From Brevundimonas abyssalis TAR-001 (lineage in GTDB: Bacteria; Pseudomonadota; Alphaproteobacteria; Caulobacterales; Caulobacteraceae), in NCBI RefSeq assembly GCF_000466985.1, contig NZ_BATC01000002.1, forward strand, positions 62,001-126,000: a stretch of DNA of 64,000 nt, read 5' to 3'. Under the pieces are notes generated by a model. The model searched no databases. It was not told the DNA's origin and worked only from the letters and a program-made list of their open reading frames with translations. Numbering within the stretch: position 1 is the stretch's first letter; every line of letters starts with the position of its first letter. The translations under genes and the position numbers were made by a program. Positions 45,961-54,743 of this stretch are shown here, piece by piece.

Positions 45961-46695
45961 TCAGACCACCAGGGTCCAGCCGAGAGGGCGCAGGACCTCC
46001 ATGGGGCGGAAGCGGCCCTTGTAATCCATCTTGGCGGAGCCCTGCACCCAGTAGCCCAGATAGACATAGGGCGCCGCGATCAGCTCCGCCTGACGCAGGT
46101 GGTCCAGCACGGCGAAGACGCCGAGACTGCGCCGCTCCAGCCTGGGATCGAAGAAGCTGTAGACCATGGACAGTCCGTCCGAGAGCAGATCGGTCAGGCA
46201 CACGGCCACCAACTCGCCCGGGCCGCCGTCGTCGGAGGGCAGACGGTATTCGATCAGGTGGGTCCGCACGGCTGTGTCCTCGACCATGGCCACATAGTCC
46301 TGCCAGGTCATGTCGGTCATGCCGCCGCCGGGGTGGCGCGTGGTGAGGTAGCGGCGCAGCAGGTCGAACTGCTCCATGGTGGCCTCGGCCTCGACCAGGG
46401 CGCGGCTGAGGTCGGCGTTGCGGTTCAGCACCTTGCGCTGGGACCGGCTGAAGACGAAGTCGGCCACCGGCAGGCGCACCGAGACGCAGGCGTCGCAGGT
46501 CTCGCAGGCGGGGCGGTAGGCGATGTTCTGGCTGCGGCGGAAGCCGGCGCTGGTCAGTTGGTCGTTGACGTCGGCGCCCTCGGAGAAGGGCAGGTTGGCG
46601 AACACCTTCCGCTCCACCTGCCCGGGCAGGTAGGGACAAGGCGCGGTGGCGGTCATGAAGAACCGCAGCTGCCGTGTCGGAATGTGTCGGGTCAC
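45961..46695 (-). CDS. bpt: Aspartate/glutamate leucyltransferase (arginyl-transferase family, Bpt)
   Basis: The product is 244 residues. PCPYLPGQVERKVFANLP is the conserved N-terminus. SQNIAYRPACETCDACVSVR contains the Cys cluster, and WVQGSAKMDYKGRFRPMEVL the conserved C-terminus. The family moves Leu (bacterial Bpt) or Arg (eukaryotic ATE1) from tRNA to N-terminal Asp/Glu, marking proteins for ClpS-ClpAP degradation by the N-end rule. The ATG is 46695. It is convergent with pleD, four bases from its stop. Confidence 0.93.
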   Translation of the reverse strand: MTRHIPTRQLRFFMTATAPCPYLPGQVERKVFANLPFSEGADVNDQLTSAGFRRSQNIAYRPACETCDACVSVRLPVADFVFSRSQRKVLNRNADLSRALVEAEATMEQFDLLRRYLTTRHPGGGMTDMTWQDYVAMVEDTAVRTHLIEYRLPSDDGGPGELVAVCLTDLLSDGLSMVYSFFDPRLERRSLGVFAVLDHLRQAELIAAPYVYLGYWVQGSAKMDYKGRFRPMEVLRPLGWTLVV

Positions 46696-46801
46696 GCTCC
46701 CATAACCTGCATGAAATCAGGCCGATACTCAGACCTGGATGGATTTGGGGCCAAATCGCCGCCCGCCGCAAGCGCGTTCGCGCGAGAGGCGGGGCGGCGG
46801 G

Positions 46802-47695
46802 TCACAGACTGGTGTCCGCGGGCAACACCGGCGCCTCGCGCAGCAGCACGATGGCGATGCGGCGGTTGCCGGCCAGGGTGGGGTCGTCGGGATAGAGCGG
46901 GTCGGAGCCCGCCTTGCCCGAGACCTGATAGACCCGGTCCGGATCGACCCCTGCGCCCTGAAGGATCTGGCGCGAGGCGTCGGCGCGGGACGAGGACAGG
47001 GACCAGTCGCCCGGGGCGCTGGCCCGGCGCTGGCCGTCCGCTGCGCTGGTGTGGCCGGTGACGGTGACGCGGTTGGGCAGCTGGTTGATGACCCGGGACA
47101 CGGCGCGCAGCAGCACCCGGGCCCGCTCGTTGGGCTGGGCCGAGTTGTTGTCGAACATGGACCGGCCTTCCTGATCCACCAGCTGGATGCGCAGCCCCTC
47201 GGGAGTCTGGTCGATGATCAGGTGGCGCGACAGCTCGGCCAGCTCGGGCATGTCCTGCATGGCCTGGCGCAGGGAGGCGGCGGCGCTGGCGAACTCCTGG
47301 GCCTCGCGGCGGGCGATCTCCTCGCGCAGTTCGTTTTCGGTGGCGGCGGCCAGGTTGCTGCTCTGGCCAGCGTCCTCGGTCTGGTCGGGGGCTTCGGGGG
47401 CCAGCTGTTCGATGACCGAGCGGGAGCCGGAGCCCTGGGCTCCGTCGTCGCCCAGGGCGGTGCCGCCCAGAATGCCGCCCGAACCACTGGTGGTGGACGA
47501 GACGCTGGCGGGGGCGAAGTACTCGGCGATGCCGCGCTTCTGCTCCGGGTCCGTGGTGTTGATGAGCCACATCAACAGGAAGAAGGCCATCATGGCGGTG
47601 ACGAAGTCGGCGTAGGCCACCTTCCACGCGCCGCCATGGTGGCCGTGGCCGCCGCTCTTCTTGACCTTCTTGATGAGGATCGGACGATCGCTCAT
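46802..47695 (-). CDS. motB: Flagellar motor stator protein MotB
   Basis: The product is 297 residues from ATG 47695; two more in-frame starts lie just upstream. A basic, His-rich N-terminus (KKVKKSGGHGHHGGAWK) is followed by a single membrane helix, VAYADFVTAMMAFFLLMWL, containing the proton-carrying Asp. Next come a linker and an OmpA-like peptidoglycan-binding domain with VTVTGHTSAADG, SSSRADASRQIL and NRRIAIVLL. MotB anchors the stator and forms the proton channel with MotA. motA is not adjacent; an unlinked motA is usual in Caulobacter. Confidence 0.93.
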   Translation of the reverse strand: MSDRPILIKKVKKSGGHGHHGGAWKVAYADFVTAMMAFFLLMWLINTTDPEQKRGIAEYFAPASVSSTTSGSGGILGGTALGDDGAQGSGSRSVIEQLAPEAPDQTEDAGQSSNLAAATENELREEIARREAQEFASAAASLRQAMQDMPELAELSRHLIIDQTPEGLRIQLVDQEGRSMFDNNSAQPNERARVLLRAVSRVINQLPNRVTVTGHTSAADGQRRASAPGDWSLSSSRADASRQILQGAGVDPDRVYQVSGKAGSDPLYPDDPTLAGNRRIAIVLLREAPVLPADTSL

Positions 47696-47827
47696 GGACA
47701 TGGAACGCACCCCGCAATGGTGAGTCGATCCTGCCTGAATGAGGTTAAGGCGGGGTTTCCCGAAACGGGACGGTTGCCACCGCCGCCCGCGCCGCCTAGG
47801 TCCGGGTGAGCCGACCGTGGAGCCTGC

Positions 47828-48331
47828 GTGACCATCGATCCCCAGACCGACGCCGACACGCCCGAGCCCGTGGCCTATCGCCGGGCGCTGGGCGGCTTCG
47901 CCACCGGCGTGTGCGTGGTGACGGCGGACACCGCCGACGGCCCGCTGGGCATCACCATCAACAGTTTCACCTCGGTGTCGCTGGAGCCCCGTCTGGTGCT
48001 GTGGTGCCTGGACGAGGGGTCGCAGCGCGCCAGGCGTTCGCCGGGGCCGAGCGGTTCAGCATCCATGTGCTGGGCGCCGAAGACCGGCGCATGGCGGCCC
48101 GGTTCGCGCGGGGCGACTGTATGCTGGCCGAGGAGGAATACGACCGGGTGGGCGAGGGCGCGCCGCGCCTGAAGCACGCGATCACCCGGCTGGACTGCCG
48201 CACCTGGCAGCGCCTGCCCATGGGAGACCACGTCACCATCGTGGGCGAGGTGGAGAGCTTCCAGGTGGACGGGGGCGACGCCTGGTCTTCTTCCGGGGTC
48301 ATTACGGACGCATGGGGGAGAACAGCCTGTG
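47828..48331 (+). pseudogene. Flavin reductase-like protein, two frameshifts
   Basis: The product is about 168 residues after repair. Starting from GTG 47828, [20 protein letters not shown] and [20 protein letters not shown] are the family's FMN-binding part. It continues as [20 protein letters not shown] and LDCRTWQRLPMGDHVTIVGE, and ends LVFFRGHYGRMG. The frames change near 48030 (one base missing in CCAGGCGTTC) and near 48282 (GACGCCTGG needs one base). These proteins reduce FMN or FAD with NAD(P)H or supply reduced flavin to a monooxygenase. The stop TGA overlaps the GTG of the next gene. Confidence 0.85.
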
Positions 48332-49198
48332 AAGATCGCATTCGCCGGACTGGGGGTCATGGGCGGGCCCATGGCCGGGCATCTGGTCAAGGCCGGGCAC
48401 GCGGTGACCGGCTTCAACCGCTCGCCGGACAAGGCGCGGGCCTGGGCCGACAGGACGGGCGGGGCCCTTGCGGCCACCGTGGCCGAGGCGGCGGCGGGGG
48501 CCGAACTGTTGATGCTGTGCGTGGGCAATGACGACGACGTGCGTCAGGTCACAGCCGAGGCCCTGCCGCATCTGGCGGAGGGCGCGGTGATCGTGGACCA
48601 CACCACCACCTCGGCCACGGTGGCCCGCGAGATGGCGGCGCTGGCGGGCGAGGGCGGACGGGCCTTCATCGACGCCCCGGTGTCGGGCGGACAGGCGGGC
48701 GCCGAGAGCGGCCAGCTGACGATCATGGCCGGCGGCGACGCGGCGGCCTTCGCCCGGGTCGAGCCGGTGCTGGCGGCCTATGCGAAAGCCATGCGCCTGA
48801 TGGGGCCGTCGGGGGCCGGGCAGTTGACCAAGATGGTCAATCAGATCTGCATCGCCGGGGTGGTCCAGGGCCTGGCCGAGGCGGTCCACTTCGCGCAGAA
48901 CGCCGGGCTGGAGCCCGAGGCTGTGCAGGCCGCCATCTCCAAGGGAGCGGCCCAGTCGTGGCAGATGGACAACCGCTGGGCCACCATGAGCCGGGGGGAG
49001 TTCGACTTCGGCTTCGCCGTGGACTGGATGCGCAAGGACCTGGGGCTGGTGCTGGACGAGGCGCGCGCCAACGGCAGCCACCTGGCCGTGACGGCGCTGG
49101 TGGACCAGTTCTATTCCGAGGTCCAGGCCATGGGGGGAAACAGGTGGGACACGTCCAGTCTGGCGGCGCGGCTGCAGGACCGGAAGCCGGGCGAGTAG
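48329..49198 (+). CDS. Beta-hydroxyacid dehydrogenase (3-hydroxyisobutyrate dehydrogenase family)
   Basis: The product is 289 residues from GTG 48329. The Rossmann motif is IAFAGLGVMGGPMAGHLVKAGHA. The substrate-binding segment is FIDAPVSGGQAGAESGQLTI. MGPSGAGQLTKMVNQ contains the catalytic Lys, with FAVDWMRKDLGLVLDEA beyond it. Related enzymes act on 3-hydroxyisobutyrate, tartronate semialdehyde or glyoxylate. The close setting behind a flavin reductase does not settle the substrate. Confidence 0.88.
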   Translation: MKIAFAGLGVMGGPMAGHLVKAGHAVTGFNRSPDKARAWADRTGGALAATVAEAAAGAELLMLCVGNDDDVRQVTAEALPHLAEGAVIVDHTTTSATVAREMAALAGEGGRAFIDAPVSGGQAGAESGQLTIMAGGDAAAFARVEPVLAAYAKAMRLMGPSGAGQLTKMVNQICIAGVVQGLAEAVHFAQNAGLEPEAVQAAISKGAAQSWQMDNRWATMSRGEFDFGFAVDWMRKDLGLVLDEARANGSHLAVTALVDQFYSEVQAMGGNRWDTSSLAARLQDRKPGE

Positions 49199-49246
49199 GC
49201 GCCCCTCTGTCATCCCGGCCGTAGCGAAGCGGAGAGCCCAGCTTTT

Positions 49247-49285
49247 GTCATCCCGGATAACGCCTGACGGCGTTTCCGGGATGAC
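49247..49285. repeat. Long hairpin with GTCATCCCGG arms
   Basis: GTCATCCCGG (49247-49256) pairs with CCGGGATGAC (49276-49285). An inner stem AACGCC/GGCGTT has loop TGAC. A third arm copy, GTCATCCCGG, stands alone at 49209-49218. It overlaps the last codons of the small gene that ends at 49248. There is no following T-run on either strand, so it is more likely a dispersed palindromic repeat or Rho-type structure than an intrinsic terminator. Confidence 0.6.
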
Positions 49286-49535
49286 AAGGGGCTCGTCCTG
49301 CTGCGGCCGGTGCGGGCTCGGGCTCCGGGGCGATGAAGGGGGCGGGCTGGTCGGCGCGGCGCCAGCCCTCCTTGCTGGCGCGCCAGCGGAAGGTGCGCAG
49401 GCTGAGGCCGTGGCGTTCGCAGACCTCGGGCGCGCCGCCCCCGGCCAGATAGTCGGCCTTGGCGGCGGCCCAGCGGGCGCGGGCCTTGCTTGTGTCGAAG
49501 ACGGGCGGGCTGTCAGGCAGATATCGAATGGACAT
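49248..49535 (-). CDS. Small hypothetical protein with a helix-turn-helix-like segment
   Basis: The product is 95 residues from ATG 49535. The middle, ARWAAAKADYLAGGGAPEVC and ERHGLSLRTFRWRASKEGWR, has the spacing of a helix-turn-helix like that in phage terminase small subunits or transposase-associated proteins. The C-terminus is a Pro/Ala tail, and its last 13 codons are encoded by the hairpin repeat at 49247-49285, so the native protein may have ended earlier. Function is unknown. Confidence 0.5.
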   Translation of the reverse strand: MSIRYLPDSPPVFDTSKARARWAAAKADYLAGGGAPEVCERHGLSLRTFRWRASKEGWRRADQPAPFIAPEPEPAPAAAGRAPCHPGNAVRRYPG

Positions 49536-49697
49536 CCCGCCAGTGTGAGGCGCCCGGGAGCAGCGGGATGAAAAACAGGGTCCGGAGGCGCCGACCCCTT
49601 GTGGGCTGCGGCATTGGCTCCGGAAAATGCGGGATTATCGTGGCTCTGTAGCACCGCAGTCAGGCTTCCGCTCGCGCATTGTCCACCGAAGACGGTT

Positions 49698-50264
49698 TCA
49701 AACGGGGTCGCTCCAGTAGGCCCGGTCAAAGACCTCGGGCGTATCGTCCTCCATGGCGGTGACGAGGGCTGTGGCCGACGGCATGTGAGGCTCCCCCCGG
49801 TGCGGCCAGCCCAATCGGGCTTCAATTTCGCAGAGGAGGCCCTCCCCGCCGTTGGCCGCATGCAGCAAGGTCGTCACAAGGAGGCCGGCGCCGGCCCTGT
49901 CCCGCGGGCCCGAGCGCAAGCCGGCGAGCCGCGCCCGCGCCAGCGCCAGATGGCCGTGCAGCTCCACCGCTCGCCCCAAGATGTCGCGCGGCATCAGCCC
50001 CGAGGACGAAACAAGGCCCGGCCAGGTCTGCGGCTCGCTGAGCGCGTGCATGTCGAGGAAAAGCTGGTCGATCGGTACACCGTCCGCCTGACGGCGCGCG
50101 AGGGCCTCGGCCAGGCCAGCGGCCTCGGCGCAGAGCCCGCGGGCCTCGGCGTGCAGGACGCCCAGAAGCGTTCGGGTCCGTCTGCGCTCCCTGAGCCATG
50201 CCGCAAGGACGGCGGCCAGCAGGATGACGACGGTCGCCGAGGTCGCGATGTCGGCCATGTCCAT
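49698..50264 (-). CDS. Hypothetical protein with one N-terminal membrane helix
   Basis: The product is 188 residues from ATG 50264 (MDMADIATSATVVILLAAVL). An anchor helix at about 10-24 is followed by an Arg-rich stretch (LRERRRTRTLLG) on the cytoplasmic side and a helical soluble domain. It resembles no family I know, though LRSGPRDRAGAGLLVTTLLH may be structured. Signal-anchor topology suggests a membrane-tethered cytoplasmic protein. Convergence or shared regulation with neighbours is not evident. Confidence 0.55.
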   Translation of the reverse strand: MDMADIATSATVVILLAAVLAAWLRERRRTRTLLGVLHAEARGLCAEAAGLAEALARRQADGVPIDQLFLDMHALSEPQTWPGLVSSSGLMPRDILGRAVELHGHLALARARLAGLRSGPRDRAGAGLLVTTLLHAANGGEGLLCEIEARLGWPHRGEPHMPSATALVTAMEDDTPEVFDRAYWSDPV

Positions 50265-50401
50265 GGTGGAGTCTCCCCTGATGTTCCGTGAGGGAAGATG
50301 GGGGCCGTCCCAACCCGGCCAAGCCGCCGTCACGGACCGTCAGGGCCGGTGCATCAAGAGTCGGCGCGAGAACGCGCCCGGTCTGATTGCGGACGATCCG
50401 G

Positions 50402-50946
50402 CTAGCGACGGCCCATGCAGTCGATCCAGCTCAGCGCGCGGGTGACGCCGCCAAGGCTGAACCAGGCTTCGGCGGGGCCGACCTCGCTCTGGTAGGTCCA
50501 GCGCATGACGTTGGCGCGGCGGCGCCCGAAACAATGGCGGAGACGGTCGCGGCGTCGGTGATCTCGAACAGGTTGAGGTTGTTGGTCTGGAGCGGGGCCT
50601 TGCCGGTCAGGTCGATCCTGCGGGAGCCGAAGGCGATCGACATGGGCTGACCGTCGTCGGCGTTCATCGGCGTGACCGCGACCAGTTCGACGACATAAGC
50701 GGCGCCAGGCGTCGGGCGGGCGATGCGGAATTGCTGGGCGTAGGCCGCCTGACCCGAGGGATCCGTCAGGGCCAGGACGACCGAGCAATAGCCGTCGGGG
50801 CGGCAGGCGCCGAGGCTGTTGTCGAAATTGGCGCGGGTCTCGTCGAAGCGGGTGTGGACGGTCGCCCCGCACTGCTGGGCGGCCTCGGCCGCGCCGGCGG
50901 CGGCGATGAGAACGGCCGCCAGAACGGTCGTGCGGATCAGGGTCAT
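50402..50946 (-). pseudogene. Hypothetical exported protein, frameshifted
   Basis: The product is about 181 residues after repair. The signal peptide MTLIRTTVLAAVLIAAAGAA-EAA is clear. The mature domain includes QQCGATVHTRFDETRANFDN, ACRPDGYCSVVLALTD, and a C-terminal MRWTYQSEVGPAEAWFSLGG ending SWIDCMGRR. Four cysteines may form disulfides. The frame changes near 50525, where one G added to TCGGGCGCC restores a continuous protein. I do not recognise the family. Confidence 0.7.
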
Positions 50947-51100
50947 GGCGGGTCCTTTGCGTGAACCTTTGCGGTTCCCCGGCAGCGGAGCATGCGCCCC
51001 GGGGGGCGTCAATCGGGCGCCATCTGTCTGGAAGACGGCGCGGCGCCTTTGACCGGGTTCGACCCATTGCGGACACGAGAGCGGCGATTGCACGATGGAG

Positions 51101-51457
51101 CTACACAACCCGAATAACCAGTGTCCAGCCGGTGACTGCGACGATGACCGCTAAAGCCAGCGTCTTTGGACGCAGCTTCTTCAGTGCCTCCTTTCCGAAG
51201 TAGTTTTGCATCGTCGCGACGGCAATCATGAAAGCCGTAACGCCACCAAAGAGCGCGACCCAGAAAAGCGTTTTTTGCCAAGGATGGACAAAGAACCACT
51301 CCCCGTGATCGCTCATCCCAGCCGTCATGCCAGTTGCGGGGTCGGGGACGGACGAAGCTGCCCTTGCGATCTGGATGTAGAACCAAAACGCACCCAGTCC
51401 GACTGCCCAAGCTTGATAGGCGACGTATCCGAGGACGGCTTCTAGGCGGTTCAGCAT
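51101..51457 (-). CDS. Small hypothetical membrane protein, AT-richer
   Basis: The product is 118 residues with three likely membrane helices: an N-terminal one around YVAYQAWAVGLGAFWFYIQ, one at TLFWVALFGGVTAFMIAVAT, and one at TLALAVIVAVTGWTLVIRVV. A short soluble loop with a Met-Asp-His stretch (TAGMSDHGEWFFVHPW) lies between the first two. Its base composition is visibly less GC-rich than that of the flanking genes, which may mark acquired DNA. Function is unknown. Confidence 0.55.
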   Translation of the reverse strand: MLNRLEAVLGYVAYQAWAVGLGAFWFYIQIARAASSVPDPATGMTAGMSDHGEWFFVHPWQKTLFWVALFGGVTAFMIAVATMQNYFGKEALKKLRPKTLALAVIVAVTGWTLVIRVV

Positions 51458-51587
51458 CCCGACCCTCTCATGACGCCTTTAACTTACAGCAAAACGTCAG
51501 GGCGGGACAACGTCCGCTACCCACCCAGTGCGGACCTTCCGAACGTCCGGTCCGGGGGTGTCCGCCTCCGCCCGCGCGCTCCGTTCC

Positions 51588-52552
51588 TCAGAGCGTCGAG
51601 ACCCCCGCCTCGCCGTCCTCGTCGGCCCAGGCCACCCGGGTTCCGTCCGGGCTCATGGCGAGGGCGGCGATGGGGGCGCCGCGGTCGGCGCGGATGTAGT
51701 TGAGGCCCTGGGCGGCGGGTTCGGCGACCCAGACGCGGCCGTCGGACAGGCCCGCGGCCAGCTTGGCGTGGTCCAGGGCGGCGGCGACCAGGAGCACCTG
51801 GGATCCGGCGTCGTAGCCGATCTCGGTGGCCTCCTTGCCCATGGGGCCGTTGGCGCCGACGAACGGCCACAGCACGGTTCCCTGGGCGCCCGAGGTGGCC
51901 AGCAGCGCCCCCTTCGAGAGGAAGGCCATGGCCCGCACCTTGGACGGATAGCCGCCCATGCGCATGTCCTTTGAGTCCTTCAGCCGCCAGCCGTGCAGCT
52001 GGGCGTCCTGCATGGTGGTGACGACGAAATTGCCGTCGGGGGAGAAGGTGACGCCGGTGTGCGACCCGGCCCATTTGAGGAAGGTCGGCTTCTGCTTTTC
52101 GATGCGCGCGAACCACAGGGCCGCGCCGCCGTAGGTGGCCGCCGCCAGCCGCCGTCCCTTGGGATCGAAGGCCAGGCCCGAGACGGTGCGCTCATGCTCG
52201 AAGGTGCGGCGGAAGGCCGGGTCCTTGACGTCCAGAACCGTCACCGTGCGCCCGGCGGAAAAGGCGATCAGGCCAGAGGCGGGCGATGTGGCCACGGCGT
52301 CGATCCAGGCGCCTTTGCCGCGGCGAGCTGGCCCGCGTCCTCGCGCCGGCTCCACACCAGCTTGCCGTCGTCGCCGCCGGTGACGACGCCCTCGCCGGAG
52401 GGATGGATGGCGGCGGACAGCACCGGGCCGTCGTGGGCGTCCACGCGCTCGCCGCTGGCGAACCGCACCGCCCCGTCGCCGAGGGCGAAGACGGCGCCCT
52501 GATGGTCGAACAGGGCGGCGGTGGGCTGGGCGTCGAAGGAGAATTGGCTCAC
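51588..52552 (-). pseudogene. WD40-repeat protein, frameshifted
   Basis: The product is about 321 residues after repair. Repeats are visible as blades: DGPVLSAAIHPSGEGVVTGG (ending KLVWSR), RTVSGLAFDPKGRRLAAATY, SHTGVTFSPDGNFVVTTM, SKVRAMAFLSKGALLATSGA, and APIAALAMSPDGTRVAWADE. These would make a beta-propeller binding platform. The frame changes near 52318, where one added base joins QLAAA to KGAWIDAVATSP. The GTG start at 52552 overlaps the stop of the CobW GTPase gene, so the two are translationally coupled and probably function together. Confidence 0.82.
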
Positions 52553-53622
52553 GCGGCGCAGGCCTCGAAGCCGGCCCTGAGCGCCGCCTCGTCGAGGTCG
52601 CGGCCGATGAAGACCGCGCGGCTCCAGCGCCGCTCCTTTTCGCCCCAGGGCTTCTGCAGGTCGCCCTCGAGGATCATGTGGACGGCCTGGAACACCAGCC
52701 GCCGGTCCTCGCCCGCCACCTCGATGATGCCCTTGGCGCGCAGGATGTCCTGGCCCTTTGTGGCCAGCAGCTCGTCAAGCCAGCGGGTGAATTTCGCCCC
52801 GTTGATGGGCCGGTCCAGCGACAGGCTGACGCCGCGGATGTCGTCGCCGTGGTCGTGGCCGCGCGGGCCGTGCCCGTGGTCGTGGTCATGATGGTGGTGG
52901 TCGTGATCATGGTCGTGATCATGGCCGCAGTGATCGTCGTGCACATGGCCCGGCTCGCCGTGGGCCGGGTTGGCGAAGGCGGGGCGGATGTCGGTGATGC
53001 GCTCCAGATCGAAGCCGCCCAGCCCCAGCACCTGATCCAGCGGCACATCGGCCCGCTGGGCCCGCATCACCGGGGCGATGGGGTTCAGGGCGCGCAGGCG
53101 GGCCTCGATGGCCACGAGCTGCGCCTCGTCCACCAGATCGGTCTTGTTCAGGATGATGCGGTCGGCGAAGGCGATCTGCTCGCGCGCCTCGCGGGAGTCA
53201 TCCAGCCGCGCCATGATGTGCAGGGCGTCGGCCAGGGCCGTGACGCTGTCCAGCCGGGTCTTCTCGCGCACCTCGTCGTCCACGAAGAAGGTCTGGGCCA
53301 CCGGGCCGGGATCGGCCAGGCCGGTGGTCTCGACGATGATGGCGTCGAAGGCGGGCTTCCCCGGACGCTGGCGCTTCATCAGGCCCGAGACCACCCGGAT
53401 CAGGTCGCCGCGCACGGTGCAGCAGACGCAGCCGTTGTTCATCTCGAACACGTCCTCGTCGGCGCCGACCACCAGATCGTTGTCGATGCCGATCTCGCCG
53501 AACTCGTTGACGATCACGGCGTAACGCTTGCCGTGGTCCTCGGTCAGGATGCGGTTGAGCAGGGTGGTCTTGCCGGCGCCGAGGTAGCCGGTCAGCACGG
53601 TCACGGGTGTCTTGTCGGTCAT
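52549..53622 (-). CDS. CobW/COG0523 family metal-chaperone GTPase
   Basis: The product is 357 residues. Features are Walker A GYLGAGKT (12-19), the metal-binding CVCC at 65-68 within [29 protein letters not shown] (switch), and NKTD in [15 protein letters not shown] His/Asp-rich metal-binding loop follows ([19 protein letters not shown]), then the CobW C-terminal domain. COG0523 proteins deliver zinc, cobalt or other metals using GTP. The adjacent genes for a CDF transporter and a TauE-like protein support a metal role, probably zinc. No Zur box was recognised. Confidence 0.92.
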   Translation of the reverse strand: MTDKTPVTVLTGYLGAGKTTLLNRILTEDHGKRYAVIVNEFGEIGIDNDLVVGADEDVFEMNNGCVCCTVRGDLIRVVSGLMKRQRPGKPAFDAIIVETTGLADPGPVAQTFFVDDEVREKTRLDSVTALADALHIMARLDDSREAREQIAFADRIILNKTDLVDEAQLVAIEARLRALNPIAPVMRAQRADVPLDQVLGLGGFDLERITDIRPAFANPAHGEPGHVHDDHCGHDHDHDHDHHHHDHDHGHGPRGHDHGDDIRGVSLSLDRPINGAKFTRWLDELLATKGQDILRAKGIIEVAGEDRRLVFQAVHMILEGDLQKPWGEKERRWSRAVFIGRDLDEAALRAGFEACAA

Positions 53623-53665
53623 GAGCGCCAGATGGCGCCTGCGGAGCCCGCGATCAAGCGCCGCT

Positions 53666-54595
53666 TCAGCAGTCGGGGCAGTCGGCCTGCGCCGCGTCCT
53701 CGATCTGGAAGGTGGTGTGGGCGACGCCGAAACCGGCCGCCGCCTTCTGGGCGCGGGTCAGCAGGTCGGGGGGCGCGTCCGCGCTGCGCACCAGATGGGC
53801 GGTCAGGGCGGCGTCGGTGGTGGACAGGCCCCACACATGCAGATCGTGCACCGCCGCCACGCCGGGCAGGTCCAGCAGCGCCTGACGCACGGCGCTGACA
53901 TCCATGCCCGCCGGGGCCCCGTCCATCGCCAGGGTCACCGAGTCCTTCAGCAGCCCCCAGGTGGCCCACAGGATCACCGCCACGATCACCAGGCTGATCA
54001 TCGGGTCGATGATGGTCCAGCCGCTGAACATGATCACCAGCCCCGCCGCCACCACGCCCAGGGACACCGCCGCATCGGCCATCATGTGCAGATAGGCCCC
54101 GCGCACGTTCAGGTCCTTGTGCTGGTCCTTCAGGAACAGCAGGGCGGTGCCCAGGTTGATGAAGAAGCCGATGCCCGCCACCACGACGATGAAGCCGGAC
54201 GCCACCTCCACCGGGTTCATCAGCCGCTGGAACGCCTCCCAGCTGATCCAGCCGCAGGCGAGCAGCAGCAGGATGGCGTTGGCCAGGGCGGCCAGCACCG
54301 TGCCCTTGCGATAGCCGTAGGTGAGGGAATCCCGCGCCCGCTTGCGCGCCAGCCAGGCCGCGCCCCCGGCCAGGGCCAGGGCCAGCACGTCCGACAGATT
54401 GTGCCCGGCGTCGGCCATCAGGGCGGTGGAGCCGCTGACCAGGCCGGCCCAGAACTCGACGATCACAAAGCCCAGGTTCAGGCCCAGCGCGACCACATAG
54501 CGCCAGTCGCCGGTGTTCACCGGCCCATGATCATGGCCGTGGCCATGGGCGTGCCCGTGTCCATGCCCGTGATGATGATGGTGGTCGTGCGCCAT
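53666..54595 (-). CDS. Cation diffusion facilitator (CDF) family metal exporter
   Basis: The product is 309 residues. A His-rich N-terminus ([20 protein letters not shown]) precedes six membrane helices. The transport-site motifs are [12 protein letters not shown] in helix 2 and [16 protein letters not shown] in helix 5, the HxxxD pairs that bind Zn2+/Co2+/Cd2+ in CzcD/ZitB. The cytoplasmic C-terminal domain has [20 protein letters not shown] and ends CPDC. It exports zinc or related ions by proton antiport. The CobW gene follows on the same strand, 43 bases downstream. Confidence 0.93.
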   Translation of the reverse strand: MAHDHHHHHGHGHGHAHGHGHDHGPVNTGDWRYVVALGLNLGFVIVEFWAGLVSGSTALMADAGHNLSDVLALALAGGAAWLARKRARDSLTYGYRKGTVLAALANAILLLLACGWISWEAFQRLMNPVEVASGFIVVVAGIGFFINLGTALLFLKDQHKDLNVRGAYLHMMADAAVSLGVVAAGLVIMFSGWTIIDPMISLVIVAVILWATWGLLKDSVTLAMDGAPAGMDVSAVRQALLDLPGVAAVHDLHVWGLSTTDAALTAHLVRSADAPPDLLTRAQKAAAGFGVAHTTFQIEDAAQADCPDC

Positions 54596-54608
54596 GACGG
54601 TCAGGCTT

Positions 54609-54743
54609 AGAGCATGATCGTTTCGGACGGAACCGCGCAGCGGTTCCGGCTGAAGCGTGAATCATGCTCTCGCTTTCATCTGGCGCCTGATTCACGGCAT
54701 CGGCGGAATCGCGAGGCGATTCCGCCTCAACCGATCAGGCGCC
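54609..54743. repeat. Bipartite palindromic element (second copy; two 62-base hairpins)
   Basis: Hairpin one is 54609-54670, with outer arms AGAGCATGAT/ATCATGCTCT and inner stem GGAACCGC-GCA-GCGGTTCC. Hairpin two is 54682-54743, with outer arms GGCGCCTGAT/ATCAGGCGCC and inner stem GGAATCGC-GAG-GCGATTCC. The linker is 11 bases. GTGAATC (54657-54663) and GATTCAC (54689-54695) are 25 bases apart, as in the copy at 5121-5239. All stems differ between copies but pair perfectly. The last base of the element touches the stop codon of the next gene. Confidence 0.87.

Noticed and set aside
49199-51587. Prophage or mobile-element remnant in the run of small hypotheticals
   Set aside because: No integrase, transposase, terminal repeats or direct target duplications are visible. 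A single HTH-like small protein is not enough.
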